Assembly (NCBI RefSeq): GCF_000953825.1 | Contig: NZ_BBUL01000089.1 | Coordinates: forward strand, 62,001 to 126,000 | Source of the DNA: Cellvibrio sp. OA-2007 | GTDB taxonomy: Bacteria; Pseudomonadota; Gammaproteobacteria; Pseudomonadales; Cellvibrionaceae | DNA length: 64,000 nt | Reading direction: 5' to 3' | In this document: piece after piece, positions 9,841 to 18,063 of the stretch | Layout: each line of letters begins with the position of its first letter | Numbering within the stretch: the stretch's first letter is position 1 | Notes under the pieces: generated by a model | Seen by the model: only the letters and a program-made list of their open reading frames with translations | What the model was told of the DNA's origin: nothing | Databases searched by the model: none | Translations under genes and position numbers: made by a program

Positions 9841-10689
9841 ATGAACGACTCACAACCGCGTTTAAGTTTTGAATTCTTTCCGCCTAAAACGCCGGAAGGA
9901 AAAGAAAAACTCATCAAAGTACGCAACGAATTAAATCAGTTTGCGCCGGACTTTTTTTCGGTCACCTATGGCGCTGGCGGCTCAACTCGCGACAACACCA
10001 AAGGCATAGTCACCCAATTTAAAAACGATGGCATCAGCATAGCGCCGCACCTGTCTTTTGGTGGTGATGATGAAGACACCATCAAAACCTTAATTCAGGA
10101 ATACAAAGATGCGGGCGTCGATCGCATTGTTGCATTGCGCGGCGATATGCCCTCTGGTGTGGGCGGCTCTTATCAATTGGTGTACGCCAATGAGCTAGTG
10201 GCGTTTATTCGCAAACATTTTGGCGAGCATTTTCATTTGGAAGTAGCAGCCTATCCGGAAATTCATCCGCAAGCAAAAAGCTACAGCGATGATATTCGCT
10301 ATTTGAAAGGCAAGTTTGATGCGGGCGCTAACAGCGCGATCACGCAATACTTTTTCAATCCGGATTCGTATTTTTATTTTGTCGATCAATGCCAAAAAGC
10401 GGGCATCACCCAACCGATTTACCCCGGCATTATGCCGATCATTAACTACAAAAATTTAACCCGTTTTTCCGATGCCTGCGGCGCCGAAATTCCGCGCTGG
10501 TTGCGCAAAGCGCTGGAAAATTACGGCGATGATGAAGCCAGCTTAAAAGCCTTCGGCGTAGAGTTGGTGACAGAACTGTGTGAAGTCATGCTGGATAATG
10601 AAGCGCCCGGTTTGCATTTTTACACCATGAACCAAACCGAGCCGACCGCACAGATTGTGAAAAATTTGGGGTTGATTCCAAACGAATAA
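9841..10689 (+). CDS. metF: 5,10-methylenetetrahydrofolate reductase
   Basis: This FAD enzyme reduces methylene-THF to methyl-THF, the methyl donor for homocysteine remethylation. It has 282 residues in a TIM barrel. The N-terminal PRLSFEFFPPKTPEGKEKL contains the catalytic Glu (SFEFFPP). Further marks are SVTYGAGGSTRDNTKG (~43-58), RIVALRGDMP (~95-105), EVAAYPEIHPQA (~134) and PIYPGIMPI (~197). It is the last gene of the predicted SahR-controlled group. A 194-bp gap holding a paired hairpin repeat separates it from ahcY, so coupling to the operon may be reduced. Confidence 0.97.
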   Translation: MNDSQPRLSFEFFPPKTPEGKEKLIKVRNELNQFAPDFFSVTYGAGGSTRDNTKGIVTQFKNDGISIAPHLSFGGDDEDTIKTLIQEYKDAGVDRIVALRGDMPSGVGGSYQLVYANELVAFIRKHFGEHFHLEVAAYPEIHPQAKSYSDDIRYLKGKFDAGANSAITQYFFNPDSYFYFVDQCQKAGITQPIYPGIMPIINYKNLTRFSDACGAEIPRWLRKALENYGDDEASLKAFGVELVTELCEVMLDNEAPGLHFYTMNQTEPTAQIVKNLGLIPNE

Positions 10690-10700
10690 ATTCCGTTTTG

Positions 10701-10809
10701 AATCCCTCCCCAGCCCTCCCTTTTTCAAAGGGAGGGAGTTGAAATTCACTCCGCAAATAGTTCTGGGTGAATTTAATTCCCCCCTTTGAAAAAGGGGGCC
10801 AGGGGGATT
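10701..10809. repeat. Imperfect inverted repeat between convergent metF and rph (family C)
   Basis: The left half (AATCCCTCCCCAGCCC...TTTTTCAAAGGG) and the right half (CCCTTTGAAAAAGGG...AGGGGGATT) are imperfect reverse complements, each with its own internal hairpin. This is a common kind of intergenic palindrome in proteobacteria. Lying between convergent genes, it may act as a transcription stop for both. Confidence 0.7.
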
Positions 10810-10814
10810 AAAAA

Positions 10815-11534
10815 TTATTCAGCCAACGCCTGCTGCTGCAATTCATTCAACTGGACAATACCCTTCTTCGCCAAACTCAACATGGCTGCAAATTCTGCTT
10901 CGGTAAATGGCTCAGCTTCGGCAGTGCCTTGAATTTCGATAATGCCGCCGTCATTGCCCATCACCACATTCATATCGGTATCGGCAGAAGAGTCTTCGGG
11001 ATAATCCAAATCCAATACCGGTACGCCTTGATAAATGCCCACCGAGATAGACGCAATCGCACGCTTAAGCGGTTCACCCGTAACCTTACCTTGCGCCTTC
11101 AAAAAGCTAATCGCATCCGCCAGCGCAACCCATGCACCGGTGATAGATGCGGTGCGAGTGCCGCCATCGGCCTGAATAACGTCACAATCGATATGTATGG
11201 TGTTTTCGCCTAACGCGGTCAAATCAACCGCGGCGCGCAGTGAGCGGCCAATTAAACGCTGAATCTCCACCGTGCGACCTTGCTGTTTGCCGCGCGCGGC
11301 TTCACGATCCATACGGGTGCCCGTGGAGCGCGGTAGCATGCCGTATTCGGCGGTGAGCCAGCCCTGCCCTTGGCCACGCAAAAAAGGTGGAACAGAATTG
11401 ACCACACTCGCGGTGCAGATGACTTTGGTGTCGCCAAACTCTACCAACACCGAACCTTCGGCGTGTTTGGTATAGCGACGAGTGATACGAATAGGACGTA
11501 ATTGATCGGGGTTGCGACCGCTGGGACGTTGCAT
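10815..11534 (-). CDS. rph: Ribonuclease PH
   Basis: RNase PH is a phosphate-dependent 3'-5' exoribonuclease that trims tRNA precursors. The chosen start at 11534 gives 239 residues beginning [17 protein letters not shown], the classic N-terminus, with an AAGGA site upstream. The frame is open further upstream, but those 17 residues match nothing in the family. Seen motifs are [18 protein letters not shown], the [23 protein letters not shown] block (~residues 60-80) with the arginines that bind RNA and phosphate, and [19 protein letters not shown]. It is divergent from yicC, an arrangement also seen in other gammaproteobacteria. Confidence 0.97.
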   Translation of the reverse strand: MQRPSGRNPDQLRPIRITRRYTKHAEGSVLVEFGDTKVICTASVVNSVPPFLRGQGQGWLTAEYGMLPRSTGTRMDREAARGKQQGRTVEIQRLIGRSLRAAVDLTALGENTIHIDCDVIQADGGTRTASITGAWVALADAISFLKAQGKVTGEPLKRAIASISVGIYQGVPVLDLDYPEDSSADTDMNVVMGNDGGIIEIQGTAEAEPFTEAEFAAMLSLAKKGIVQLNELQQQALAE

Positions 11535-11670
11535 AAAAGGAATCCTTACTGCTGGAAATGGATCTGCGGGAAGGTGTGATACCATCCCAATCTATTGATA
11601 AATGTTAATTTGCGAGGGAACTCTACCAGCTCTAGCGCGTAGACGTAACCGCCAATATTGAGGAGTATTT

Positions 11671-12540
11671 ATGCCACGTAGTATGACTGGATTTGCCCGT
11701 CGTGAAGCCAAACTCCCCTGGGGGACACTGGTGTGGGAAATCCGCAGTGTGAACCATCGCTACCTCGAACCCAGTTTCCGCCTGCCGGAAGACTTCCGCG
11801 AAATTGAACCCCACCTGCGCGACGCCATGCGCAAAGCCCTGCAGCGCGGCAAAGTAGAAGCCAGCCTGAGCGTGCAATGGGAGCAAGAAGGCGAAGCAGA
11901 AATGGGCGTTAACCTCGCCAAAGTCGCCCAGCTCACCAAAGCCACGCAACAAATTAACGGATTGCTCGGCACTGCCGCCGCACCGGTGAATGCGTTGGAT
12001 ATTTTGCGCTGGCCGGGTGTGTTGCAAAAACAAGAATTGGATCGTGAAGCTCTACACAAAGCCGCTCTGGAATTATTTGATCTCGCCATTGAAGGATTAA
12101 TTGAACACCGCTCGCGCGAAGGCGCAGAGTTAGAACAACTGATCATTAATCGTTTAGATAACGTTTCAGTGCAAGTCGCCGATGTACGCGCCCGCATGCC
12201 GGAAATCCTCGCTGCACAACGCGAAAAACTGCACGTCAAACTCGCCGCATTACAAATCGATCTTGACCCGGAACGCCTAGAACAAGAAATCGTCCTGCTC
12301 GCACACAAAGCCGATGTCGATGAAGAATTAGATCGTTTGGACACGCACGTGATCGAAGTAAAACGCAGCCTGAAACAAACCGATTCCCTCGGCCGCCGGT
12401 TAGATTTTTTAATGCAGGAATTAAATCGCGAAGCCAATACCCTCTCATCAAAATCGATAGTGAGTGAAACGACACAAGCAGCGGTTGAATTGAAGGTGTT
12501 GATTGAGCAGATGAGAGAACAGATTCAGAATATTGAGTAG
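11671..12540 (+). CDS. yicC: YicC family endoribonuclease
   Basis: The protein has 289 residues, typical for YicC, a family reported as endoribonucleases acting on RNA. The N-terminal domain starts MPRSMTGFARREAK and continues VWEIRSVNHRYLEPSFRLPE. The conserved C-terminal DUF1732 region runs from DVDEELDRLDTHV through LGRRLDFLMQELNREANTLSSKS to the end. The extreme C-terminus QIQNIE matters for genome structure, because a synonymous copy of its last 21 nt recurs at 16050-16070, past a small island. The 3' end of yicC is a known integration site for mobilisable genomic islands in Vibrio relatives (the MGIVflInd1 type). Confidence 0.95.
   Translation: MPRSMTGFARREAKLPWGTLVWEIRSVNHRYLEPSFRLPEDFREIEPHLRDAMRKALQRGKVEASLSVQWEQEGEAEMGVNLAKVAQLTKATQQINGLLGTAAAPVNALDILRWPGVLQKQELDREALHKAALELFDLAIEGLIEHRSREGAELEQLIINRLDNVSVQVADVRARMPEILAAQREKLHVKLAALQIDLDPERLEQEIVLLAHKADVDEELDRLDTHVIEVKRSLKQTDSLGRRLDFLMQELNREANTLSSKSIVSETTQAAVELKVLIEQMREQIQNIE
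12520..12540 (+). other. Left boundary repeat (attL-like) = 3' end of yicC
   Basis: CAGATTCAGAATATTGAGTAG encodes the YicC end QIQNIE-stop. It matches 16050-16070 at 16 of 21 positions, and all five differences are third-codon-position changes that keep the same amino acids or a stop codon. Confidence 0.65.
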
Positions 12541-12601
12541 CACCTTCGGGTTGATTCCTCCTCTACGCTTTTCACTGTGTAATTAATTAGAATGGAAATT
12601 C

Positions 12602-14377
12602 TTGATGACGATCAAAAAATTATACATTGAGAATGTTCGCGGTATTCGTCAACTAACGATTGAAGATCCAATTCTTAAAAACCGGCCAACGATACTAGTC
12701 GCACCAAATGGATTTGGTAAAACTTCAATTGCAACAGCATTTAAATCGGCTATCGAAAAAACATCAATACAGATCAGAGATGAGGATCGCTACAAACACA
12801 ATCCATTAGCTAAAGCAAAAATTGAACTGACTCACGAAGAGAATCAAGTCGCATCAGTTTTTAAAGTGGAAGAAAAAGCCCATTCCAATGATATCCGCAA
12901 ACACTTCGATATAAACGTCATATGTGACTTAAGAATAATAAAAGCTACCACACCATGGACACCGACTGGTCAAGCAAAGCCCAAAGGTAAATCGGCTATC
13001 GAACCAATAACTATATGCCCCATCACAAGAAAAAAGCCAAGCCCATTTACAAAAACAATGTTTCATGCGGAGATGGGAAAGCACAAAGGCGTATTACCAG
13101 ATATTAATGCTGAAATTTTTGGGTGTCGTGACTTTGTTATGAGAGCTGTTGATTTTATCGAACATGCCAATGCTATTTTGGCGCAAAATAAGTATAAAAA
13201 GATTGAAAATATTAAAAATCAACTAACATCCCATACTGGTACAACTGAAGACGCAGTATCGAGCATTTCAAGCCAAATTGAAGCATTGGCTGGTGAGGAT
13301 GGCTATCGTCAGTTATTTGAAATCATTCAAAAAACAACCCTCATCCGAAGCGCTCATTCTTTCCTTGCAATTTGGCAGATATTGACGCTACTTAAAACCT
13401 CATCAGAATCATTGATAGATCATTTGCAATGGCGTCGTTACTCAGAAATAAAGAAATCTCTAGAAGACGGTCTTAAAAAGCTATCTTTAAGTTCATGGAA
13501 AGCACCATCCACCAAAGAAACCAAGGGAAGTTTAGTTGTTGAGCTGCCCGATCCCACTTATATTTCAAATGGTCAACGTGATATTTTGGTACTGCTATCT
13601 CTGCTTCACATAGCTAGATACAACGCCACAAAATCAAAATCAATTCTGATCATAGATGAAGTTTTTGATTATCTGGATGATGCAAATATCACCGTAGCTC
13701 AATATTACCTATCGCAACTTATCGAGGACTACAATCAACAAGGAAGGTCAATTTATGTACTTCTACTTACTCATCTCAACCCGTCATTTTTCAGAAATTA
13801 TGTTTTTAGTACTCAAAAAGTTGTTTATCTCGATAATGGCGCCACATATAAAGCCACTAACGCCATGAAGAAGCTTCTAAATGCTCGTAAAGACGATAAA
13901 TACACGCAAGACTTAAAGAGTCAGATAGCTAAATATTTAGTCCATTATCATATCGATCAATATGATTTTTCGCAGGAGTTGGCAGTTGTTTCTGGAACAA
14001 AATCAAGCTGGGGGAAAGCTGGAAAATTTCAGGAGTTCATACATGATGAGTATAAAAAATATTACAACGATCAACCGTATGACCCGTTAGCGATTTGTGC
14101 AATCACAAGGCGCAGGATAGAAGAAAAAGCATTTACACAAATTTCCAAAACCTTGGATGCCAATAAATTTTTCACGACGCATATGACTGCACCGAAACTA
14201 GATTTTGCGACGCAACAAGGTGCAGTTGTCCCAGAAAGCCATTATCTATTGAGGGTGATTTTTGATGATGGGCTTCATTGGAATGAGGGCAGGGATAACA
14301 TGATTCCGATTGTTGCAAAACTGTCACACCCAATTATAAAAAGCATGATCACAGAAGCAGTAGGAGAGCCTAGTTAA
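12602..14377 (+). CDS. Orphan ABC/SMC-type ATPase, candidate defence protein
   Basis: I recognise the fold but not a named family. The protein has 591 residues, starting MMTIKKLYIENVRGIRQLTIEDP (the first or second Met could be the start). Walker A is APNGFGKTS (~33-41). A signature-like segment SNGQRDILVLLSLL lies near 335, Walker B SILIIDEVFDYLDD near 360, and the H-loop LLLTHLNPS near 405. This is the order of RecF/SMC/OLD-like ATPases. The hinge region between Walker A and the signature is short (about 290 residues) and contains a conserved-looking CPITRKKPSPF. The C-terminal ~180 residues (from about 415) are unassigned and include CAITRRRIEEKAF, which echoes the first motif. Codon use is AT-rich, unlike neighbours. 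It lies beside an AbiE system inside the yicC island, so a phage-defence role is an inference from context. Confidence 0.75.
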   Translation: MMTIKKLYIENVRGIRQLTIEDPILKNRPTILVAPNGFGKTSIATAFKSAIEKTSIQIRDEDRYKHNPLAKAKIELTHEENQVASVFKVEEKAHSNDIRKHFDINVICDLRIIKATTPWTPTGQAKPKGKSAIEPITICPITRKKPSPFTKTMFHAEMGKHKGVLPDINAEIFGCRDFVMRAVDFIEHANAILAQNKYKKIENIKNQLTSHTGTTEDAVSSISSQIEALAGEDGYRQLFEIIQKTTLIRSAHSFLAIWQILTLLKTSSESLIDHLQWRRYSEIKKSLEDGLKKLSLSSWKAPSTKETKGSLVVELPDPTYISNGQRDILVLLSLLHIARYNATKSKSILIIDEVFDYLDDANITVAQYYLSQLIEDYNQQGRSIYVLLLTHLNPSFFRNYVFSTQKVVYLDNGATYKATNAMKKLLNARKDDKYTQDLKSQIAKYLVHYHIDQYDFSQELAVVSGTKSSWGKAGKFQEFIHDEYKKYYNDQPYDPLAICAITRRRIEEKAFTQISKTLDANKFFTTHMTAPKLDFATQQGAVVPESHYLLRVIFDDGLHWNEGRDNMIPIVAKLSHPIIKSMITEAVGEPS

Positions 14378-14490
14378 TTCCGCAAGAGCCCTCCTAATCT
14401 CATCGCTGTACCCCTATAAATTCAGCTTTGATAATCGCACACATGAGAGTAACCTATGCATATTGCATTAATTACATAGACTTGTCTCAC

Positions 14491-15099
14491 ATGATACCCC
14501 TTCAGCCTCACGCCACCCTAGACAAAGGAAAGGTTCACCCGACTAGCGACCTTATTAGCCGCCTTGGGCTAAGCCATGCCCAAGCTTTTAGGGTGCTGCA
14601 ACGGTGGCAGCAAGAGGGGGTTGTGGTGAAGGTTGGACGTGGGCTCTACCAGTTGGCGGAAGACAACCAGCACCAGAACCCTTGGCTCGCTGCGCAGTAT
14701 CTGGTGCCTAATGGGGTGATCTGCCTTGTATCGGCGCTGGCTTTTCACGAGTTGGGCACTCAATCACCACCAGCGGTATGGATGGCGGTTGCAAGCAATG
14801 CCTGGCGCAAGCAAAGCGATTATCCGCCCCTTGAGTGGGTTCATATGGGAGAAGAGGCGCTAAACAATGGAGTGGAGGTGCATGCGGTTGAAGGCGGTGA
14901 GTTGCGCGTGTTCTCCATAGAAAAAACCATCGCGGATTGCTTTAAGTTCCGTAACCGTGTTGGGCTGGATGTCGCGCTGGAAGCTTTGAGAGATGCTTGG
15001 GCCAGCAACCGACTGGATCTTACCGAGCTGGACGCAATGGCCAAAATTTGCAGGGTGCAGAAGGTGCTAAAGCCTTATGTTGAGGCATTGATCGTATGA
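14491..15099 (+). CDS. abiEi: AbiEi-family antitoxin (type IV toxin-antitoxin)
   Basis: This is the antitoxin and autoregulator of an AbiE system. The winged-helix domain is at the N-terminus (DLISRLGLSHAQAFRVLQRWQQEGVV, followed by VGRGLYQL as the wing). The C-terminal AbiEi domain contains NPWLAAQYLVPNGVICLVSALAFHELG and, later, FSIEKTIADCFKFRNRVGLDVALEAL. I chose the ATG at 14491 (MIPLQPHATLDKG, 203 residues). In-frame ATG 14443 and TTG 14428 would add 16-21 residues that do not look like family sequence, and no start has a clear ribosome-binding site. The stop overlaps the toxin start (ATGA), as is usual for this pair. Confidence 0.85.
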   Translation: MIPLQPHATLDKGKVHPTSDLISRLGLSHAQAFRVLQRWQQEGVVVKVGRGLYQLAEDNQHQNPWLAAQYLVPNGVICLVSALAFHELGTQSPPAVWMAVASNAWRKQSDYPPLEWVHMGEEALNNGVEVHAVEGGELRVFSIEKTIADCFKFRNRVGLDVALEALRDAWASNRLDLTELDAMAKICRVQKVLKPYVEALIV

Positions 15100-15953
15100 C
15101 GAAAAATATTGGCAATCTGGCTGCTTCCATTCGGCAAAAGCTACTCAATTTTTCCAAGGCGCACAACGAACCCTTTCAACAGGTGTTAGTCAATTTTGCA
15201 CTTGAACGGTTGCTCTACCGACTCTCCATTTCCAGCTATTCTGATCGATTCGTGCTTAAAGGTGCGTTGCTGTTCAGGCTCTGGTTTGATTTGCCACAGC
15301 GTCCTACGCGGGATATAGATTTCCTTGGTTTCGGTGACGCCGACCCAGAACAAATCAAAATTATTTTTGCGCAACTGATAGAGATCGATGTCCAAGACGG
15401 TCTGATTTTTTCAGCTGATTCCATCACCGCAGAACCGATTAGAAAAGCTGCGGGCTATCCAGGTATTCGCGTTCAATTACAAGCGAGCGTGGATAACGCT
15501 CGGATACCCATCCAATGCGATATTGGGTTTGGTGATGCGATAACGCCCTCAGCTGTCTCCAGCGAATTTCCAACACTATTGGATCTACCTGCGCCTGTAT
15601 TGCGCGTCTATCCATTAGAGACAGTGGTAGCAGAAAAGCTGGAAGCGATGGTTAAATTGGCCAGTTTCAATACCCGCTTGAAAGATTATTTTGATTTGTG
15701 GGTGTTATCGACCGCGGAACAAATCGACCATGCTGTTTTACCGAAGGCAATTGCCGCTACCTTCGAGCGACGGCAAACATCCTTACCCGCTACAATCCCG
15801 GTCGGGCTCACGGGAAGTTACGCAACCGAAAAGGCTCACCAGTGGAATGCGTTTTTAAAGCGAAGTCATCTTCACGCGCCGCCTCTAGCTGAAGTCGTTA
15901 AAGAATTGGCAGCTATTTATTTGCCGTTGTTGGAAAAATCTAATCGCCATTAA
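15096..15953 (+). CDS. abiEii: AbiEii/AbiGii-family nucleotidyltransferase toxin
   Basis: This is the toxin of the AbiE pair, a DNA-polymerase-beta-like nucleotidyltransferase of 285 residues. The catalytic G-S-like motif appears as FVLKGALLFRLWF (~residue 52), followed by PTRDIDFLGFGD (~70-80) with the metal-binding Asp pair. The helical C-terminal part carries VVAEKLEAMVKLASFNTRLKDYFDLWVL (~180-205), typical of the family. It starts inside the antitoxin stop codon (4-bp overlap), so the two are translationally coupled. Homologues give abortive phage resistance through a bacteriostatic toxin; the activity of this one is inferred from family. Confidence 0.9.
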   Translation: MTKNIGNLAASIRQKLLNFSKAHNEPFQQVLVNFALERLLYRLSISSYSDRFVLKGALLFRLWFDLPQRPTRDIDFLGFGDADPEQIKIIFAQLIEIDVQDGLIFSADSITAEPIRKAAGYPGIRVQLQASVDNARIPIQCDIGFGDAITPSAVSSEFPTLLDLPAPVLRVYPLETVVAEKLEAMVKLASFNTRLKDYFDLWVLSTAEQIDHAVLPKAIAATFERRQTSLPATIPVGLTGSYATEKAHQWNAFLKRSHLHAPPLAEVVKELAAIYLPLLEKSNRH

Positions 15954-16049
15954 TTTGGTGGCAGAAGTGGTGGCAGGAAGACCATATTCGGGCAATTAAC
16001 CTTACTTAATTAATTGATTTATATGAATTTATTAAATACACACAACAAA

Positions 16050-16070
16050 CAAATTCAGAACATCGAATAA
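16050..16070 (+). other. Right boundary repeat (attR-like), relict yicC 3' end
   Basis: CAAATTCAGAACATCGAATAA reads QIQNIE-stop in frame, matching the last seven codons of yicC with only synonymous differences. It is followed within 20 bp by a strong terminator, which probably was the original yicC terminator before insertion. Confidence 0.65.
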
Positions 16071-16078
16071 ATTCCCAA

Positions 16079-16107
16079 TAAAAAAGGAGGCAATCGCCTC
16101 CTTTTTT
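16079..16107. terminator. Bidirectional terminator (yceI and former yicC end)
   Basis: The stem GGAGGC-AATC-GCCTCC is flanked by an A-run and a T-run. It ends the minus-strand YceI gene and any plus-strand transcript from the island. Confidence 0.88.
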
Positions 16108-16124
16108 ATCACTTTAAAAAAATA

Positions 16125-16721
16125 TTACTTCTTAATACCTTCTACTTCCAGCGCCAACTCCACGGTTTGCGATGCTGGGCCCAGATCCATTTTTACGTTG
16201 AAGTCTTTCAGGTTGATGGTGGTTTCGCCGGAGAAGCCAGCGCGGTAGCCGCCCCATGGGTCTTTGCCTTCACCTACTTTATCGACTGCGATAGTCACGC
16301 TTTTGGTAACACCATTCAGGGTGAGATCACCAACAATATCGAACTCGTCTTTACTCTCACCCACTAGAATTTTAGTACTGGTAAACGTGGCTTTAGGAAA
16401 TTTTTCTACGTTTAAAAAATCTGGGCTGCGCAAATGTTTGTCGCGCTCAGCATGGTTGGAATTTACGCTGCCGGTGTCGATAGATACGTTAACCGTGCTC
16501 GCTTCAGGCTTGGCGGGATCGTAAGTAAAATCGCCAGAGAAGGTGTCAAAGCGGCCGGTCAATACACTGTAGCCCAAATGTTTTATAGCAAAATTAATGG
16601 AGGCGTGTGCGCCCTTGGTATCAATAACATAAGTATCAGCCAAGGTTGGCAAACTCATGAAACCAATACTACTCAGCGTTACCGCGAGCAAAGATTTTTT
16701 AAGTAGGGATTGTTTTAACAT
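16125..16721 (-). CDS. YceI family periplasmic protein
   Basis: The protein has 198 residues with a clear signal peptide (SLLAVTLSSIGFMSLPTLADT, cleavage near residue 29). It continues as the YceI lipocalin-like barrel: YVIDTKGAHASINFAIKHLGYSVLTGRFDTFSGDFTYD, then FPKATFTSTKI and LTLNGVTKSV. Members bind polyisoprenoid or other amphiphilic molecules; the cellular role is uncertain. It is followed 58 bp upstream by a cytochrome b561 on the same strand, a recurrent YceI partner, suggesting a two-gene unit with the cytochrome first. Confidence 0.93.
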   Translation of the reverse strand: MLKQSLLKKSLLAVTLSSIGFMSLPTLADTYVIDTKGAHASINFAIKHLGYSVLTGRFDTFSGDFTYDPAKPEASTVNVSIDTGSVNSNHAERDKHLRSPDFLNVEKFPKATFTSTKILVGESKDEFDIVGDLTLNGVTKSVTIAVDKVGEGKDPWGGYRAGFSGETTINLKDFNVKMDLGPASQTVELALEVEGIKK

Positions 16722-16779
16722 AAATGAACTCCTTTGAGATTAACCAGCGTGGTGAAAAATAAATATTCATTTTTTTGCA

Positions 16780-17334
16780 TCAATCAGATTTTTTTACCGG
16801 TTTTAGCATTCGCACCAAGGTGCGATCGCGAATAATAAAATGATGGAACAAGGCGCCTAGCACATGCAATGCAACCAGTAGGACAATGCCCCAGGCAAAA
16901 TATTCATGTAGCTCGCCAGCGAGATCGACATTTTGTGAACTCAATTCAATCAATACCGGAAAATGAATGAGATTAAACATACTGGCCGGTTGGCCTTCGG
17001 CGGTAGTAATTAAATAGCCGCTAATTAATACCACAAAGATAAAACCGTAAAGCCCGAGTTTAACCAGTTTTGCCGCGAGGTTCTGTACTCGTTTGGCAGA
17101 AAGCTCAACCGGTGTTGGATTAACTATGCGCCAAACAACACGCAGCAACATTAACAGCAGCACAACCAAACCTAAGCTGATATGTAATTCAGGGCCTTTG
17201 TGATACCAGTCATCGTAGTAGCCCAAATCCACCATGTAGATGCCAAGGCCAAACAAAAATAAAATTAATATCGCACTGATCCAATGAATCGCGATAGACA
17301 CTAAACCGTAGCCGCTGCGGGAATCCTTCAACAT
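16780..17334 (-). CDS. Cytochrome b561 (di-heme, four-helix)
   Basis: This inner-membrane di-heme electron carrier has 184 residues from the ATG at 17334, preceded by AGAGGCG. The frame is open for 23 more residues upstream, but these are arginine-rich and unlike the family. Four transmembrane helices are visible, with histidines positioned as heme ligands: SIAIHWISAILILFLF, LHISLGLVVLLLMLLRVVW, the ELHEYFAWGIVLLVALHVLGALFHHF pair and the helix LVKLGLYGFIFVVLISGYLI. It probably passes electrons from the quinone pool to a periplasmic acceptor, and it is linked to the YceI gene. Confidence 0.92.
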   Translation of the reverse strand: MLKDSRSGYGLVSIAIHWISAILILFLFGLGIYMVDLGYYDDWYHKGPELHISLGLVVLLLMLLRVVWRIVNPTPVELSAKRVQNLAAKLVKLGLYGFIFVVLISGYLITTAEGQPASMFNLIHFPVLIELSSQNVDLAGELHEYFAWGIVLLVALHVLGALFHHFIIRDRTLVRMLKPVKKSD

Positions 17335-17618
17335 GCATCGCCTCTGAATTAAAAATATAAATGAACGCAATCGACTGCGCTCTGGACAAGGTGAACGAAC
17401 CATAGCAGCAATGCGTATAAATTACAGTAGCGCTCAAGTCTAACGCGACGGAGATGAAAAAACCGAACACCGGAAGTAAAGAAAGGTTTAATAGAATATT
17501 TTTTTATTTTTCAGCGGCTTATAAAAAATAATGGCGTTTCTGTGCCAGCCGCACAAAACCAACCAATCTACTTTTTCGTTGCTTATGATCAATTTTTCAG
17601 TCGCTTTAACAGGCGACA

Positions 17619-18023
17619 TTAAACAGAGATGGAGGGGTTATTTAATACAGGTCGCTTGTGCCCCTGCTCATCCAGCGCGACGTAAACATACTCGCCCTGG
17701 GTGACTTGAATGATTTGATGGGTGAGAAAATCTTTAATCCACACTTCGACTTTGACGCGTATCGATGTATTGCCGATACGCAAGGTACTGGTGTAACAAC
17801 TGATAATGGCGCCTACCGGCACCGGCCGCATAAACACCATGCTCCCTACCGCTACTGTAGTCACCCTCCCTTGCGACACTTCATTGGCATGGATCGCGCC
17901 AGCGAGATCCATCTGTGCCATGACCCAGCCGCCGAAAATATCACCAAAGGGATTGGTATCGGCGGGCATGGTGATGGTTTGCAGGGCGATAGTGCCGGTG
18001 GGGGTAGCGTTAAACGTTTGCAT
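17619..18023 (-). CDS. yciA: Acyl-CoA thioesterase, YciA type
   Basis: This hotdog-fold thioesterase hydrolyses acyl-CoA esters in the cytoplasm. It has 134 residues, the normal YciA length. Typical segments are TMPADTNPFGDIFGGWVMAQMDLAGAI (residues ~19-44), which carries the catalytic Asp and the helix over the CoA site, and VAVGSMVFMRPVPVGAIISCY (~58-78). It stands 40 bp downstream of the TRAP permease gene on the same strand, with no terminator in between, so it may be read through from that transcript. Confidence 0.92.
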   Translation of the reverse strand: MQTFNATPTGTIALQTITMPADTNPFGDIFGGWVMAQMDLAGAIHANEVSQGRVTTVAVGSMVFMRPVPVGAIISCYTSTLRIGNTSIRVKVEVWIKDFLTHQIIQVTQGEYVYVALDEQGHKRPVLNNPSISV

Positions 18024-18063
18024 AAGCTAATTCCAAAAGGCGGATTAAGCTCAGAGTATAGAC

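Larger units (their letters stand above)
12541..16049. mobile_element. Small genomic island (remnant) inserted at yicC 3' end
   Basis: About 3.5 kb lie between the yicC stop and a second yicC-tail copy. The first half is clearly AT-richer than the flanks. The cargo is an orphan ATPase and an AbiEi/AbiEii pair, all on the plus strand. No integrase, relaxase or origin is seen, so this is either a decayed island or one mobilised in trans. The boundary evidence is the 21-nt repeat described at both ends. Beyond it, the sequences on the two sides do not match. Confidence 0.6.

Noticed and set aside
11760-12437. 225-codon Ser/Arg-rich minus-strand frame
   Set aside because: Antisense to yicC with no family motifs.
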